A DNA stretch of 64,000 nt. Source: Musa acuminata AAA Group (lineage: Eukaryota > Streptophyta > Magnoliopsida > Zingiberales > Musaceae). Below the pieces are notes generated by a model. That model was not told the origin of the DNA. It ran no database searches and saw only the letters and a program-made list of their open reading frames with translations. The stretch spans positions 30,690,001 to 30,754,000 of the forward strand of contig NC_088340.1 of assembly GCF_036884655.1 (NCBI RefSeq). The letters are read 5' to 3'. Position numbers and translations under genes: made by a program. Shown piece by piece: positions 49,370 through 63,001 of this stretch (its first letter is position 1; every line of letters begins with the position of its first letter).

Positions 49370-50380
49370 GTATTATATATGTATATAGATATATATAATT
49401 TAAGCTGAACGAGGGAGGATTTTACCGTTTATTTGGATAGGAGGTTTGGTCCAAGATACTTAATAATACTTCATTCTATTTTTCCGATGCGAAAGAAAAC
49501 TCAAGGTAGTATAATATTTTTTTAACACACTAACCATCCGATAAAATTCATAATCAAAACCTCTCATGATGTACATGAGATCCTCTGTATTCTTTATTTG
49601 ATGTGAATCATATCATTTGATTTAGCCATGATAGGAGAGTATCTCTCTAACGAAATATAAGCAAGTTGAGGATGCCAATCATCCTTCCAACCCTCCATTA
49701 AAGATAGCATACATCAGAATTAAGCTATAGATACACAGCCCCCAATCTTATTGTGAGAATGTTGATGATATTTCATGCCACCGTAAAGAGCAGAGCAGAG
49801 CAGAGCGTCTCTTAGAAATGTTAATATTCTATTTTGTGGATAAAGATATATTGTATTAAGTTGTCGAAAAGAAGGTAGCCATCGTATCAAAACAAAATTA
49901 TTGAAATCAATGTATTTACTTAATTCTTTTATACATTTGAAGCAGCGATACTTGACATCAATGAATTTACTTACTTCTTTAATACAAAACAAAATATTAT
50001 TGAAATATTTGATTGCCGAGCAATTATCACAAAAAAAATTGAAATGGGGTCCTCCTCGTTCAAAATGAATCTCCTTAAGAATTTTCCTCGACTATATATA
50101 TAATAATATATATGGCTCTACAAATGAATGTTGTGGTTGATAAGACAGACAACAAACAATCGATTGCTATTTTAAAAGCCATGAAATAGCTCTACAACCA
50201 ACCAAACCAAGCATTAAAAACTTACACTGGGTATACTTTTTCTTTTTCTATCATCAATATCTCCTCCTGCACGGTCACTGTTTGTTGAAGCCAATTAAAT
50301 CTGACTTATCATCTCCCATTCTAAACAATAACCCGAATTTGATACTGCTCGTAGATATCAATAAATTCTCTTCGTTGCCA

Positions 50381-50441
50381 GAAGAAGAAGAAGAAGAAAA
50401 AGAAGAAGAAGAAGAAGATGATGATGATGATGATGATGATG
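50381..50441. repeat. Compound (GAA)n-(GAT)n microsatellite
   Basis: GAA units with one interruption pass directly into about eight GAT units. The acidic ORF across it is a repeat artefact. Confidence 0.9.
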
Positions 50442-51002
50442 CGCCCCTATCGTTTCGGAGTTTCTATGTTTCTACTAATAAGACTTTTCGCATGCATTAT
50501 TATATTACTAGTCAAATACATTAAAACTTCTAACCATTTATTAAAAGGTGTGTTGTCAATCTTTTGTTAGTTTCCAACTCAAATCAGTTGGAGTTGAAAT
50601 AGAAATACAATTTGTCATCTAAAATCTATCCAAACTTACTTAGTGCATATTTCTTTTGGGAAATAGAGATGTCAATGTAAGATTGCACCACTTCTGCACC
50701 GAGAAAATAATACATCATTCCAAGATCAGATGATACATCAAATTCAACGATTACTTAAATATATCAAATATGGCTCTATCATTTCTACTATAAATCAGAT
50801 CATCTAGCATATAATATAAGAACCATTTTTCCTCCATCTTCAACTCTAATAAAAAAAAAAGTATATGTTCATATAGGTATTTCTGAATTTTCTTTTTCAA
50901 AAAAAATAAGAAGAATCTATATACCAAGTCTTTGGAGTTTGTTTTAGTCCATATAGAACTTTTTTTTATTTATATATTTTATGCTCATTTTTAAGATTAA
51001 TT

Positions 51003-51382
<380 letters not shown>

Positions 51383-52018
51383 TCTCCATACAAGAATTGT
51401 TGATTTCACATCTAATTGAAACATAAACCAAGAGTTTTGTGATGTTAATGTAATAATCATTTGTGGCGTAAATACCTATTTGTAGTCAATGCTTAAATGA
51501 GCTTTGTATTTATTAACTTCATCACATACTTATACCAATTATCTTCTAGCCCTTAGGAAGATCGGTTAACTCCCATAATTTTTTTAAATTATTATAATTT
51601 CATCATCTTTCGCCTTTCCACGTTATGATTGTTTCGCAACATCTTCAAATGTTATAAGATCACAATATGAAAATTAAGCAAAATGCATTAATGGATCTTT
51701 GGACTGGTCAAGTTCATATATCCTATAATCCTTCTTATCTATGAACTGAATCTTACATCTATAGTTTCATTAGTTTTTACTCCTATCGTTGAGCCTTGTG
51801 GAACTATGATATAGGCTAATGATCTTGAATTAAGAGGATGAATTCTTCATCTTTATCAAAATTTATTAATGCTGATTGTTCAATAATATTTTCATCCTGT
51901 ATTCGGAATTTTTTCATTAAAAATAATATCACAATTAATAGTTTTTTTTTTACAATAGAATTATACAATCTAAATACTATCACTTACCCTAAAAAAATGC
52001 ACCTTTCTACCTGGTTTA

Positions 52019-52191
52019 TGATAAAATGAAGAATGAAGTGTAAAGGCAAAAAATCATGCTTCAGTTAGCTTGATATGATGTCTATTTATACATGTTGAAA
52101 AAAAAAAATTTCTTAAGAGCAGCGAGATTTCCTCGTGCAGTTGGAGAAATCTTATCTACTATGCAGTTGAGAAAATCTCAATCTGTTATCA
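52019..52191 (-). repeat. 3' LTR of the copia element
   Basis: 173 bp, minus-strand TGATAACAG...TTTTATCA, containing a TATA-type box (tataaatag). Confidence 0.85.
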
Positions 52192-52343
52192 TGTCCCTAC
52201 AAGATTGAGCTCCTATCAAGGATACTGACCTTAGATCGATGCAATAAAAATAGTTTACGAGCGAGAGACTTCGTGAGTGAGTCTACTAATTGATCAATCA
52301 TATGTACATAAGAGACACGTAGCTGATATCTGACAACTTGATC

Positions 52344-55300
52344 TCATACGAAGTGAAAGTCGATAGCAATTTGTTTCATACGTGAGTGGAATACTAGATT
52401 GACACATAAATAGGTAGCTCCAACATTGTCACAATATATTGTAGGAGTAAGGGTAGAGCTGACATTGAGTTTCTTAAGGAGATTTGTAACCCAATTAAGT
52501 TCAACAGTAGTAGTAGTGATAGCATGATATTCAGCTTCAGTCGTAAACCGTGTGATTGTCTTTTGCTTCTTAGAACTCCAACTAATTGGATTAGATCTAA
52601 GAAAGACAATATACCCTGACATAAATGTTCTATCATTAAAGTTTTATGCCCAATCAGCATTAGTAAAGGCATGGAGATGAAGTGGGGTGTGTTTGCGGAG
52701 AAAGAGGCCATGATTGAGGGTCTTTTTAAGATACCGTAAAATTTATTTAATCGCAGACTAATGCATAGTAGAAGGCTGGTGCATGTATTAAGATAATTTA
52801 TTGAGCGCAAATGAGATATCTAGATGGATGAGAGTCAAATACTGTAAGGATCCAAGTACTTGTCGGTATTAAATTAAGTCTGTAGTAGGGATGCTATCAC
52901 ATAATATGAGTGATTCACTTGTAGAGAGGGGAGTTACAATCTTTTTTGCATCTTGCATATTTATCTTTGATAATAAGTCTTTAATATACTTTTTTTGTGA
53001 TAAGAGGAGACATGAGAATATAAATGTTGCTTCCACTCTCAAAAAGTAACTCAAGGGTCCTAGATCTTTGAGGGAGAATCAATCAGCCAATTGTTTTAGA
53101 AATACCTGAATCTCTAAGGGATCATTGCCTATGTTATCGTCCACATATACTAGAAGATATATTATGTTTCCATTTTATTGTCATAGGAATAATGAGGTAT
53201 CAGACTTGGAGTTGATGAAGCCTGTTGATGTTAGAAACGATCCAAGTTCAGTATACCAAGCTCTTGGAGCTTGATGGAGTCCATAAATGGCTTTTTGTAG
53301 TTTGCAGACATTTTTGGATACTAATGATGAACGAAGTCAAGGGGTTGTTGCATAAAGACATATTCAGTTAGAGTCCCTTGTAGAAAGTCATTATTAACGT
53401 CCAATTATTATAAGTGCCAGCCTTTTGAGATGGCTAAACTTAGGATAAGTCGAATTATTATGGGTTTAATAATGGGACTAAACGTCGTGAAGTCAACTCC
53501 AAGTCGTTGATGAAACCCTTTGGCTACTAGACGTGTTTTATATCTAGCAACGGACCCATCTGGGTTCCACTTAATTCGAATCTCATTTACACCCGATGAT
53601 GTTTTGTATAGGATGAAAGGATACAAGAGTCCATATAGAGTTATGGAGTAGGACATCATATCCTTCACACATGGTTTTACGCCCTTGTGGAGATTTTTGG
53701 GCTTGAGTAATTATGGTAGGTTAACTAGTCTCAAGAGAGGACTTTATGATAGCATGTAGGTCAAGAACCTTACATGGTTTAAAAATACCATTTTTCGAGC
53801 ATGTTGTCATTGGATGTCCAGGAGATGTAGGTTGTGTTATTGGTATGGGTGGTGGAGAGGCATTGACATGGGTCAGGATAGGCTAAGGTATATCAGTGTC
53901 ACTAGGTCCAAAAGAGGGTAAAGAAGATGGTTGTGTTTCTGAGGACTTTACTTCAGTAGTAGGTGAAGCTTGTGAAGAAGGGAGAGGAGAAGCAATGGAG
54001 AGAGTAAGGAGCCGTTAAATCAGGAGAATAAGAGAGTGTGGATCCTTAGGAAAAGGACTAAATGGTGTGGTGAGTGACTCATTTGAGGGGATCGATGGTA
54101 TACTCTAGTGATGTATATTTATTAGAGTAGCTTGTATGGTAAGAGACTTATAGTTTTGAAATGGAAAGGTAGACTCCACAAAAATAACATGATTTGATAT
54201 AAAGATTTTTTGAGATTTGGATTCGTAGCATCGAAATACATTATGTTCAAGAGAGTATCCTATGAAAATGCAATGTTTAGATCTTGGTGTTATCTTGTGT
54301 GAGGCATAGGGATATAGCCACGGATAATATAAACAACAAAATACTTTGAGTTTTTAAAGGTTTAGGGATTTGGAAAATAGTTTTTCAAATGGTGACTAGT
54401 ATTGGAGAACTGGAGTGAGAATACGATTAATAAGGTAGACGACAATTTGAAAGGCTACAAACCAAAAGGTTACTAGCATGGAGGCTTGATATAGAAGTGT
54501 GAGACTAGTTTCAGCTATATGTCGATGTTTGCGGTCAGCAGAGCCAACTAATTGAGGAGTATGTGGGGGTGACTTAAGGTGTTGGATGCCACAGGTTGAG
54601 AGGTAGGATGTAAGAGCTTGATATTCACCTCCGCCACCAGAGTAAACTGTTTGAATTGTAGACTGAAAGAAGTTTTCGACCAACTTTTTAAAGTTGATGA
54701 AAATTATTAAAACTTCATATTTATGATAGAGAGGGTATATCCATGTGTACTTAATAAAATATCTATGAAAATGATATAAAATCTTAACTTGTCAAAAGAA
54801 GTGATTGGGGCAGGGCCCCAAACATCAATATAAATAATTTTAAATTATTTAGAACATGATATAGAGGATATGCCGAAAGGGAGTCTATGACTTTTATTAC
54901 TGAGACAAGCATCACAATGAGCTATAATGCTATTATTTTTAAGAGTATGAAAAGAATAACGAGAAAGTAATTTATGTTGAATAGAAGGTGAGGGATGACC
55001 AAGACGACAATGTCAGACATCAATTAGAGTTGCAGCTAAAGAGTAAATAGTGGGTTGTTTTATTTATGGAACTAGTGGTCATTCATAAACATTGTCCTTA
55101 CTCTGACCTCGGACTAAGGATGCGCTCGTGCTCAAATCTTTGACAAGAAAAGAGTTAGGAAAAATTTTAATTGAGGTATTATTTTATTTATAAAATTAAA
55201 AAATAGAAATAAGATTTCATTTAATATGATGTGCACATAGAACATCATCGAGTGTAAAAGTTATGGTAGGTGAATTAAGTATTATGGAACCAGTATGAGT

Positions 55301-55954
55301 AATAGGGATTCCTTTACTATCACCGATGATGATGTCGTTATTTCCGTTATAGTTGTTGTGGATGGATAAGTTTTATAGATCAGAAGTGATGTGATAAGAT
55401 GCGCTAGAGTCCACAATCCAATTATGATCACTAGTGTTTGAAGTAGTTGTGAGATTAGCTTGAGGCTAATGTAATTGAGCAGGAAGTCTGGGTCGAGATC
55501 AATAGACCTTTGCAGAGTGGCCGATTTTATTATACAATTGGTAGACAACTCTTTGTTGGTTTATATGTTTAGGGCGCTAGGACTACTGATAATTGAAGTC
55601 GCCACCTTAGTAGTTATGATTGAAATGTTGATGATATGGGGGAGGGATGGTTTGTTTGGAGCTCATAAGTTTAGGAGACATCTTGCTCAAACCTTTGTTT
55701 ATAGTCTTGTTATATTGATTGCCCCTCCTCATGGATTTTTGACTAACTTGAGCTATGATATATGGCCCTAGCAATTTATCCTCGCGCTTTAGATATATCT
55801 CAAAGTCAGTCAGCTTATCGTAGAGTTCTTCGAATGACACTAATAACTCACATGCTTGTATTACTGCTGATAGTTTCTTGTACTCATCTCCTATGTCATT
55901 AAAGGTATGGACAGTGACTTCTTCATCACTGAGGGAATGACCTATCAAGGCCAA
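52344..55954 (-). pseudogene. Copia gag-pol, degenerate
   Basis: From high to low coordinates on the minus strand. Gag (55954..55607) has the UBN2-like FEELYDKLTDFEIYLKRE. Integrase (about 54683..54396) has YSGGGGEYQ, PHTPQLVGSADRKHRHI and ETSLTLLYQA. RT has [18 protein letters not shown] (about 53550) and YVDD (about 53140), then YFLRVEATFIFSC. RNase H (52622..52344) has TRFTTEAEYHAI and YCDNVGATYL. Stops and frame breaks are frequent, so it is inactive. Confidence 0.88.
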
Positions 55955-56218
55955 GTTATCGATGATAATTTTTATATTTTGTAGATAATCGATAATAGTA
56001 ATTCCCTCTTATTTTGTTTTCATGAGACTAGATAGGAGACTAAGCATGTGAGTACTTGAACGATTTGCCAAGGTGGTTTACAACTTGTACCAAGCTTTGA
56101 TAATAGTGTCACCAAGATATGAGTGAGGCGAAGGGATTTGGCGATTGAGGCTTAAATTGCTTGGAGGATGAGATTATCCTAGCGTAACCATAGTTTGTGG
56201 TTCGGATTTAGTAATGGA

Positions 56219-59200
56219 TGTTGGGAAATCTTGGGAGGTGACATCACATGTGCAGCAGAAGAATAAAAATCAAAATCCCTAATTTTTCAAAGATATGTTC
56301 ATCGTCGTGTGAAAATTGGTACATAAAATCAGTGAAACAAAAAACTGCGTATATTAAAGATTGTGTTACCTAGGGAGATCGTATATCCCTGAATCCTTAC
56401 AGATCTCTATGAGAGGGTGAAGGAGGTCAAGCGCCCTCCTCTCTAACGGTGATCCATACAATAGGGCTACAACAATGCTCCTCAAAACCTCAGACCTGCT
56501 ATCTGAGGTAGAGAGAGGGAGAAGAATAGGAGAGGCAACCAAAAAGCTCTAGCTTATGAACCACTTATTCCCTCCTATTTATAGTGGTCCCCTGTCAACT
56601 TAACCCTAATGGATTCTGCCCTATTGGGTATTGGATCTTCATCCAACTACTCAAGCCTCTTAGATTAGTGGATCTCTATTCAATAATCTCTTATGAGCTA
56701 TTATTGAATCTCATCCATAGGATCCTATAATTCATGGGTTTATTGGATATCCAATAAGATAGTTGCTCCGGTGGATATCACATATCTGAACCTCTACTCA
56801 TCGCAATGTGTTGGGAAATCATAGGGGGGCGACATCATATGCGCAGCGGAAGAACAAGAAAACAAAAATCCCCGATTCCCAAAAGGATGTTCATCGTCGT
56901 GCGAAGATTGATGCGCAAAATCCGCAAAAACACAAAACTGCGTATAGAGATTGTGTTACCTAGGGAGATCGTATATCCCTGTTTCCTTGCAGATCCTTAG
57001 GAGAGGGTGAAGGAGGTCAAGCGTCCTCCTCTCTAGCGGTGATCCACACAGCAGGGTTGCGACGACGCTCCTCAAAACTCCAGGCCTACTCTGAGGTGGA
57101 GAGGGAGAGGAGAATAGGAAGGGCAAGCAAAGACTCTAGCCTATGAGGCTGTGAATCCCTCCTATTTATAGAGATCCCGTGTCAAAACCCTAATGGGTCC
57201 TTTCCCTAGTGGGTATTGGATCTGCATCCAATAAGACAAGGGCTCCGTCGGATATCTCATATCCGAACCTCTACTCATCGCAATGCCTACCATATGTGTG
57301 TGACCCTCTAGGCCCAATATCGAGCTGGCCGTGAGTCATACCTGTCAGAACTCCTTCTAACTCAGTGAATTATTATCTCTGTAATAATTCACTCGACTCA
57401 TCGACTACGGAAGTACTAGGCCACTACGTCGTAGTCCCCAGACGATACAGGGGAATCCAATCCATTGGACCTGTCTGTCCTCAGTTACCATGTACCTATA
57501 GTCCCTCATCCATCTAATATCCCAGAGACCGTATATCGAGCATGGTGCTGTCAGACCCATACGGTTTCTACTCGAGTCTCGCTCTAATCGGATTCTCCCG
57601 GAGAACTCTTTCTCTCTCAACCCGAATGACCCTGGCCAGGGATTTGTCTGAGCAAGAACACATGGGATATTCCTCTCATGATACCGAGAGTGGATGATCC
57701 TCTATCGACACTCAATAGCCCTCGTAAGGTCGACTACCACTCCCAATGACCAGCTGTACTAGATCTGGGAACAGCCAAACCTATAAGTCTGGTATCAAAG
57801 AGTGGAGCACTCATACAGGACATCCTTGGTGTCTCAAGTCTAAGAACCAGATACACCACTAGGACTACGGAATCGTTGTCTGACAATAAGGCATCATCAA
57901 CCATCCAGCATTCCGTAAGCGGATCAATCAGTGAACTCATTCTCCAATGAGCACCTATACTGTATCCCTAGTGTCCCTACACGAGCAGCTATGAGACCAG
58001 CTGCATCCATCATATGGACGGGTATACAGCACACCAGTCTATCCGGTTATCACGATGTCCCTCTCGAGTAACCTATGACCGGGATTATTTAGGATATGTG
58101 TTTAAAGGTGAATCGATCTCATTATCGTGATCTCATCACGATCCGATTCCCATTGCACAAATCCAAGGACATCACAATATATATGCTTTTATGCAATAGT
58201 TATAAAGTGATATATGCCAAAATATAATAAGCAAAAAGATTCTGTATCAAGTCACACGTGCCATCACTTACGTGATTGGCTTGCTGGGCACTTATGACTA
58301 GCACAATGTCTATCATATATGTGTGACCCTTTAGGTCCAATATCGAGCTAGGCGTGAGTCATACCTATCAAAATTTCTTCTTGCTCGGTGAATTATTATC
58401 TTCATAATAATTCACTCGACTCATCGACTACGAACGTACTAGGCCACTACGCCGTAGTCCCCAAACGATATAGGGGAATTCAATCCATTAGACCTATCTG
58501 TCCTTAGTTACCATATACTTATAGTCTCTAATCCATCTAATATCCCAAAGACCATATACCGGGCATGGTATTGTCAGACCCATACGGTTTCTAATCGAGT
58601 CTCGCTCTAATCGGATTCTCCCAAAGAACTCTTTCTCTCTCAATCTTAATGACATTGGCCAAGGATTTGTTTGAGTAAGAACACATTGGATATTTCTCTC
58701 ATGATACTGAGAGTGGATGATCCTCTATCGACACTTAATAGTCATCGTAAAATTGGCTACCACTCCCAATGATTGACTGTGCTAGATTTGGAACCTCCAG
58801 ACCTATAAGTCTGGTATCAAAGAATGGAGTACTTATATAGAATATCCTTGATATCTCAAGTCTAAAGGCTAGATATGTCACTAGTACTACGGAATCATTG
58901 TCTAATAATAAGGCATCATCAACCATCCAGCATTCCATAAGCGGATCAATCAATGAACTCATTCTCCAATGAGCATATGTACTGTATCTCTAGTGTCCTC
59001 ACATGAGTAGCAATGAGACCAACTGCAACCATTATATGAACAGGTATACAACACACCAGTCTGTCTGGTTATCTCGATGTCCCTCTCGAGTAACCTATGA
59101 TTGAGATTATTTAGGATCTGTGTTTAAAGGCGAATCGATCTTATTATCGTGATCTCATCACGATTCGATTCTCATTGCATAGATCCATAGACATCACAAT

Positions 59201-59321
59201 ATATTCAAACAACAGATAATATAAAGTGAAAAAATATTAAAATATAAACAAAAAAAACTGCGTGTCAAGTCACACATGTCATCACTCACGTGATTAGCTT
59301 GTAGGACACCTATGACTAGCA
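56219..59321 (+). mobile_element. Old long LTR (apparent solo) inserted in the copia leader/gag region, itself split
   Basis: It starts TGTTGGGAAATC at 56219 and ends ..GACTAGCA at 59321. Flanking 5-mers atgga (56214..56218) and ttgga (59322..59326) match at four of five positions. Removing the inner copy (56809..58303) and one CAATG leaves about 1.6 kb, close in size and sequence to the inner LTR. No internal retrotransposon domain lies between the ends, so it is best read as a solo LTR. Orientation cannot be fixed without its parent element. Confidence 0.75.
56809..58303 (+). mobile_element. Younger solo LTR nested in an older LTR of the same family
   Basis: 1495 bp, TGTTGGGAAATC...GACTAGCA, flanked by the perfect 5-bp duplication CAATG (56804..56808 and 58304..58308). 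It is colinear with both halves of the outer copy: its 5' part resembles 56219..56808 and its 3' part resembles 58304..59321. Confidence 0.85.
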
Positions 59322-60837
59322 TTGGATTGGGTGCTCCTGGGATGTTGAACATCGCTAGTGGACAATGAAGAGAGTCATCGACATAGCCTAGTAAATCATA
59401 GCCAAATAGGAGATTAGAGAATTGAGCACGTCAGGATACGTAGTTGCCACCTTTGGATAACTTGAAGGGGATGAGGGTTACTGCATTGATGGAGATAAGG
59501 TATGTATGTGGAAAAGTACTATGGTTCCCTACGGGAACAGTAACTAGAGCGTGAGAAGTAGATGATGAGGACATATGGAAGATATGTATCAATATGAGGG
59601 AGCAAAGTGGAAGTATGTAGTGATGACAATGATAAGGGAGAAAGAAGTGTTATCGCCTAAGGTGGATTGCTGGCAAATGAGTTCTTTGTTGAAGGAGGCG
59701 TTTAGCTCTGTGCAATATTAAGTAAAGCTGCAGATTTCTGTATAGCAATTATGTGGTTGGGGATCTGGGCGGTGAAGAACGTGAAGAGTGTTGCTACGTG
59801 CTTCATCGTCGAAGATCACCACTGTACTTTGCTTAGCAGCGACACAGTGATGGGTAGCAAGAGAGTGGGAGTGGTTCCGGATGTTGCTCGTCGGGTATAC
59901 CATCGCTAGGCCGCTTGAGCTCCCTTGCGACGTTGAGCTCTTCCAAAATGTGTTGTGTAAGGTGGAGCAAGATGCAGCGAAGCTGCACTCACCTCGGTGC
60001 TCGGGCGCTGTTGCAATGCAGACTGGGCCCAACAATGCTTAGCAAGGATGGCTGCTCCTGGTAGCGTGGCAGTGATCAGGAATCTACAACAACGAGTAAG
60101 AAGAAGAGAGCATGGGGAAGAGGTTATGTTCACCACCGGAGTGTGGCCAGCAGCTCCTCAGACGAGCCGCGTATGTCGGATCAAGGGTGAAGTCGGGGAG
60201 TCCATTCCTGGAGGATCGTCATTGAAGAAGAACTGCAATCGATACAGTTCAGAGAGTAATGGCAGAGGGCTGCAACTATTCGCTCGTTGCTAGTGAGAAG
60301 GGTTGGCTGCAATCGGTGCAGATCGCAACGTTTAGTTTAGTTCGGTGATTGGAAAGGCGGCAACACCCGCCACCTTATGCACCAACTGCTGTCGCAGGAA
60401 GGCTTCTATGGCAACTACGTGTACCCCATGGGAATCCAGATGACCATCGTTGATTCCTCGCCGATGGAAGTGATCGAGCTAATACGAGACATCAAGGAGA
60501 AGATGTCCACCAAGTTCTTGGATTGGTCACAGCCGCAGCCGCACAACTCAAGGTGAGGCGGGCGATGGGACGGGACGCTGGCAACATCATCTCCAGCGAA
60601 GGCTCGGCTAAGGATGACTACGGTGGAAGGTGGGATGGGGAGTCCCTTTCTCGCTCAAGCGGGATGGGGCGGGATGGGGCATGAGCGGTTGGAGGGCGGT
60701 TGTAGCGCAACGAGGGGGGGTGCTGGCCGGGAAATAGCGACGGCGGCGATGGTCGCTGGCCAGAAGCAAGGGCAAAGCCTCGCTCACGAATGTGGTTGCG
60801 GCAACTCTTTCTCGCTCTTTTCGCTGTTCTAATACCA
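59322..60837 (-). other. Leader/untranslated part of the copia element
   Basis: Sequence between the primer site and the recognisable gag. It is GC-richer than the pol region and has no convincing ORF in element orientation. It includes the acyltransferase-like fragment described separately. Confidence 0.55.
60351..60555 (+). pseudogene. Captured fragment of a BAHD acyltransferase gene in the copia leader
   Basis: The plus strand (antisense to the copia element) reads NTRHLMHQLLSQEGFYGNYV, then YPMGIQMTIVDSSPMEVIEL and a short IRDIKEKM..FLDW stretch before a stop at about 60554. The GFYGN..YPM block followed by a VIELIRDIK helix is what I know from the middle of BAHD acyltransferases. No HxxxD or DFGWG motif is present, so this is only a fragment. 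It sits between the primer site and gag, where retrotransposons often carry host gene pieces. The family call rests on one short block. Confidence 0.45.
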
Positions 60838-60997
60838 TGGTAAAATGAAGAATAAAGTGTAAATGAAAAAAACACGCTTCAATTAGTTTGATACGGTATC
60901 TATTTATACATATTGAAACAGAGAATTTTTCTAATTGAGTAGCGAGATTTCCTCGTACAATTAGAAAAATATCATCGGAAATCTCATATGTTATCAG
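60838..60997 (-). repeat. 5' LTR of the copia element
   Basis: 160 bp, minus-strand TGATAACATATGAG...TTTTACCA. It is followed on the minus strand by the tRNA-Met-type primer site. Confidence 0.85.
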
Positions 60998-61029
60998 TTC
61001 ACATTCTATCAATACTTTTCATGAGTTAT

Positions 61030-61560
61030 ATTTTGAACAGATGTCCTAAGAATACTCCAAATAACTACCTTAGATTGAAAATTATTTGGAATTGAACTTA
61101 TTTTTAGTAAGCTCTGCACTATAACTGTTCTTATGAGGTATAGAAGCTATTATAAGTTGCCTCTTAGATTGCATGCACCTCACAAAAATTTACAATTTCT
61201 TATGAGTTGTGGTCTCCACCACCACCATCAGTGCAAAGAATCTTTATAGGCCTTCCAACCTTTTTTTCAATATGTTTTTGTAGTTCTTAAATGCTAAGAA
61301 TGTCTCATACTTTTCCTACAAGAAATATACTCATAGTTTCCGACTTAATGAGGTATCTTTCACCTCCATTAGATGTTGGATTTATAGAATGGAGTAACCA
61401 ACCCTAATGCCTCTTTTTACTCTCTATGATTTTGCCTTGGGAAACTATTCATGATATTGTTTGCCGACAACACATTCTTACCAAATTTTCTTTTATAAAG
61501 CTGTTAATCCACTAAAATTTTAATGTCGAAATCTTAAGTATCGTAACCATGTCAGATTCT
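61030..61560 (-). pseudogene. Remnant of another copia integrase
   Basis: The minus strand reads, across frames and stops, a GGERYLI block, KVGRPIKILCTDGGGGDHNS (about 61250..61195) and EIVNFCEVHAI. This matches the order of the copia integrase core (GGxRYF.., GRPIKxLRTDxGGE, FxxFCxxxGI). It lies just outside the LTR of the neighbouring copia element and shows no LTRs of its own. Confidence 0.6.
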
Positions 61561-63001
61561 TTAATTTTGTCTTTAGACAAGGGTGAGAAATATTATTGAG
61601 AGATAAAGGAAATATATGAATATTAAATTCGGTAAACTCCTATCTTAATAATGATCTCATAGCCTTTCTCTTGAAGCTGTATAACAAACACTAAGCAAAT
61701 TAGTTTTCAAATCTAGAATAAATAAAATATTAAAAATAGTTTGAATTGAATATTTCTCGGATTGAATCTTCACATTTCCCTTGTTTTTGTCCCTTGTGTT
61801 GATAGATTTTATTATCTTATCGGTTGATTTTTTTTTTTTTTTGTTGGTGAACAAATAAAAAAAACTTTATAACTCATCAATTAATAAGTTCATCAATGTC
61901 TTTAGATTCTTCAATAGGAGAGATAATAAAATTATTAAGTTTTGGTGTCACTGTCCCCATCGACTTTCTCTACGATAGATAGCAACATCTTCCATCTTAT
62001 CACCATCGTTGAAAAATAATAAAAAAAAACTTATTCACTTGATTCCATGCGTAGGTTTTCAAAGTTAGTGCCAAGTGCTTGAAGCTGCACTTACTTGATA
62101 GATCCCATATCTGCTCGGATGTATCCAATTATTTCCAAGATAGGTCTTTTGTCTTTTATGCATTAGTCCATATTATCCCTGGTGCTTGTTTAGGTACTCT
62201 AGATTCTCTCCTTTGACTTTGTAAAGTTATCAATCGGTATATTCTAATGGACCATTAAAATCGAAGGATCATTGATATATGCTACGACAATACAATACAA
62301 TACAATACAATACAATACAATACAATACAATACAATATAAAAGCTAATAGAAGAAAGAAAAGCTACGACTTCAATCTACTTTCTACCTCTCACTATTATA
62401 GATCATTGACCTTTTGGATCCATGCATCTAAATCTCTAATGTTTTAAAGATCTTTGACTTTTTAGGCCTCTAAATTTGTATTCTTCTACTCTTTTAACTC
62501 TCCACATCTATCTGTAGCTTTGTACCAATTGTTGTTAACTAGAAAGAGAATAAGGTGAGAGAGAAAAAAAACATCTAAAAATTATTTCATTGATGCTATC
62601 TTTAAATAGAACTAAAAAGAGGAAACTTAAAAGAACCCATCTATTTCTAAAAGATTTTTTAAAATAAAATTACTTAAAATGATTAACATATCCATATCAA
62701 AACTTTTAAAATAATATTAATAAATTTTATCATTATTTATAAAATAAATAATATCGATTAGCTTATTCCAATGACAGCACCACAAAGAAAAGTGAAAGTA
62801 GAAGAACATACATGGTTGACTTGCCGCCATGACCTCCATGGAAGAAGAGCTCTTCTGTTGAACCGTTTGCAGATAAAAGGGCATGCGGGATGGGGGCGAC
62901 CAGCCATCATTCGGCGGGCAGCAACCACGATTGGCTGTGACAAACCGTGGAAGACGAAGAATTTAATTGGTGAGCTCGACATCTAAGCGACCCCTCCACC
63001 A
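61561..63001. other. AT-rich spacer downstream of the UGT gene
   Basis: Apart from the pentanucleotide microsatellite no feature is recognised. The part near 63.0 kb is probably the 3' UTR of the minus-strand glycosyltransferase gene. Confidence 0.5.
62286..62336. repeat. (ACAAT)n microsatellite
   Basis: About ten perfect pentanucleotide units. Confidence 0.95.

Larger units (their letters stand above)
52019..60997 (-). mobile_element. Ty1/copia retrotransposon interrupted by nested LTRs
   Basis: Short LTRs at 52019..52191 (3' in element orientation) and 60838..60997 (5'). Both read TGATAAC... to ...CATTTTA(T/C)CA on the minus strand. The primer site TGGTATTAGAAC lies directly inside the 5' LTR (60828..60839 region). 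Flanking 5-mers gttta (52014..52018) and gttca (60998..61002) are a target duplication with one change. Pol order gag, integrase, RT, RNase H is that of copia. Without the insert at 56219..59321 it is about 5.9 kb. Confidence 0.88.

Noticed and set aside
57405..58962. ORFs on the minus strand of the solo LTRs (MSSLIDPL... pairs)
   Set aside because: They are paired because the LTR copies are homologous. They are LTR sequence, not genes.
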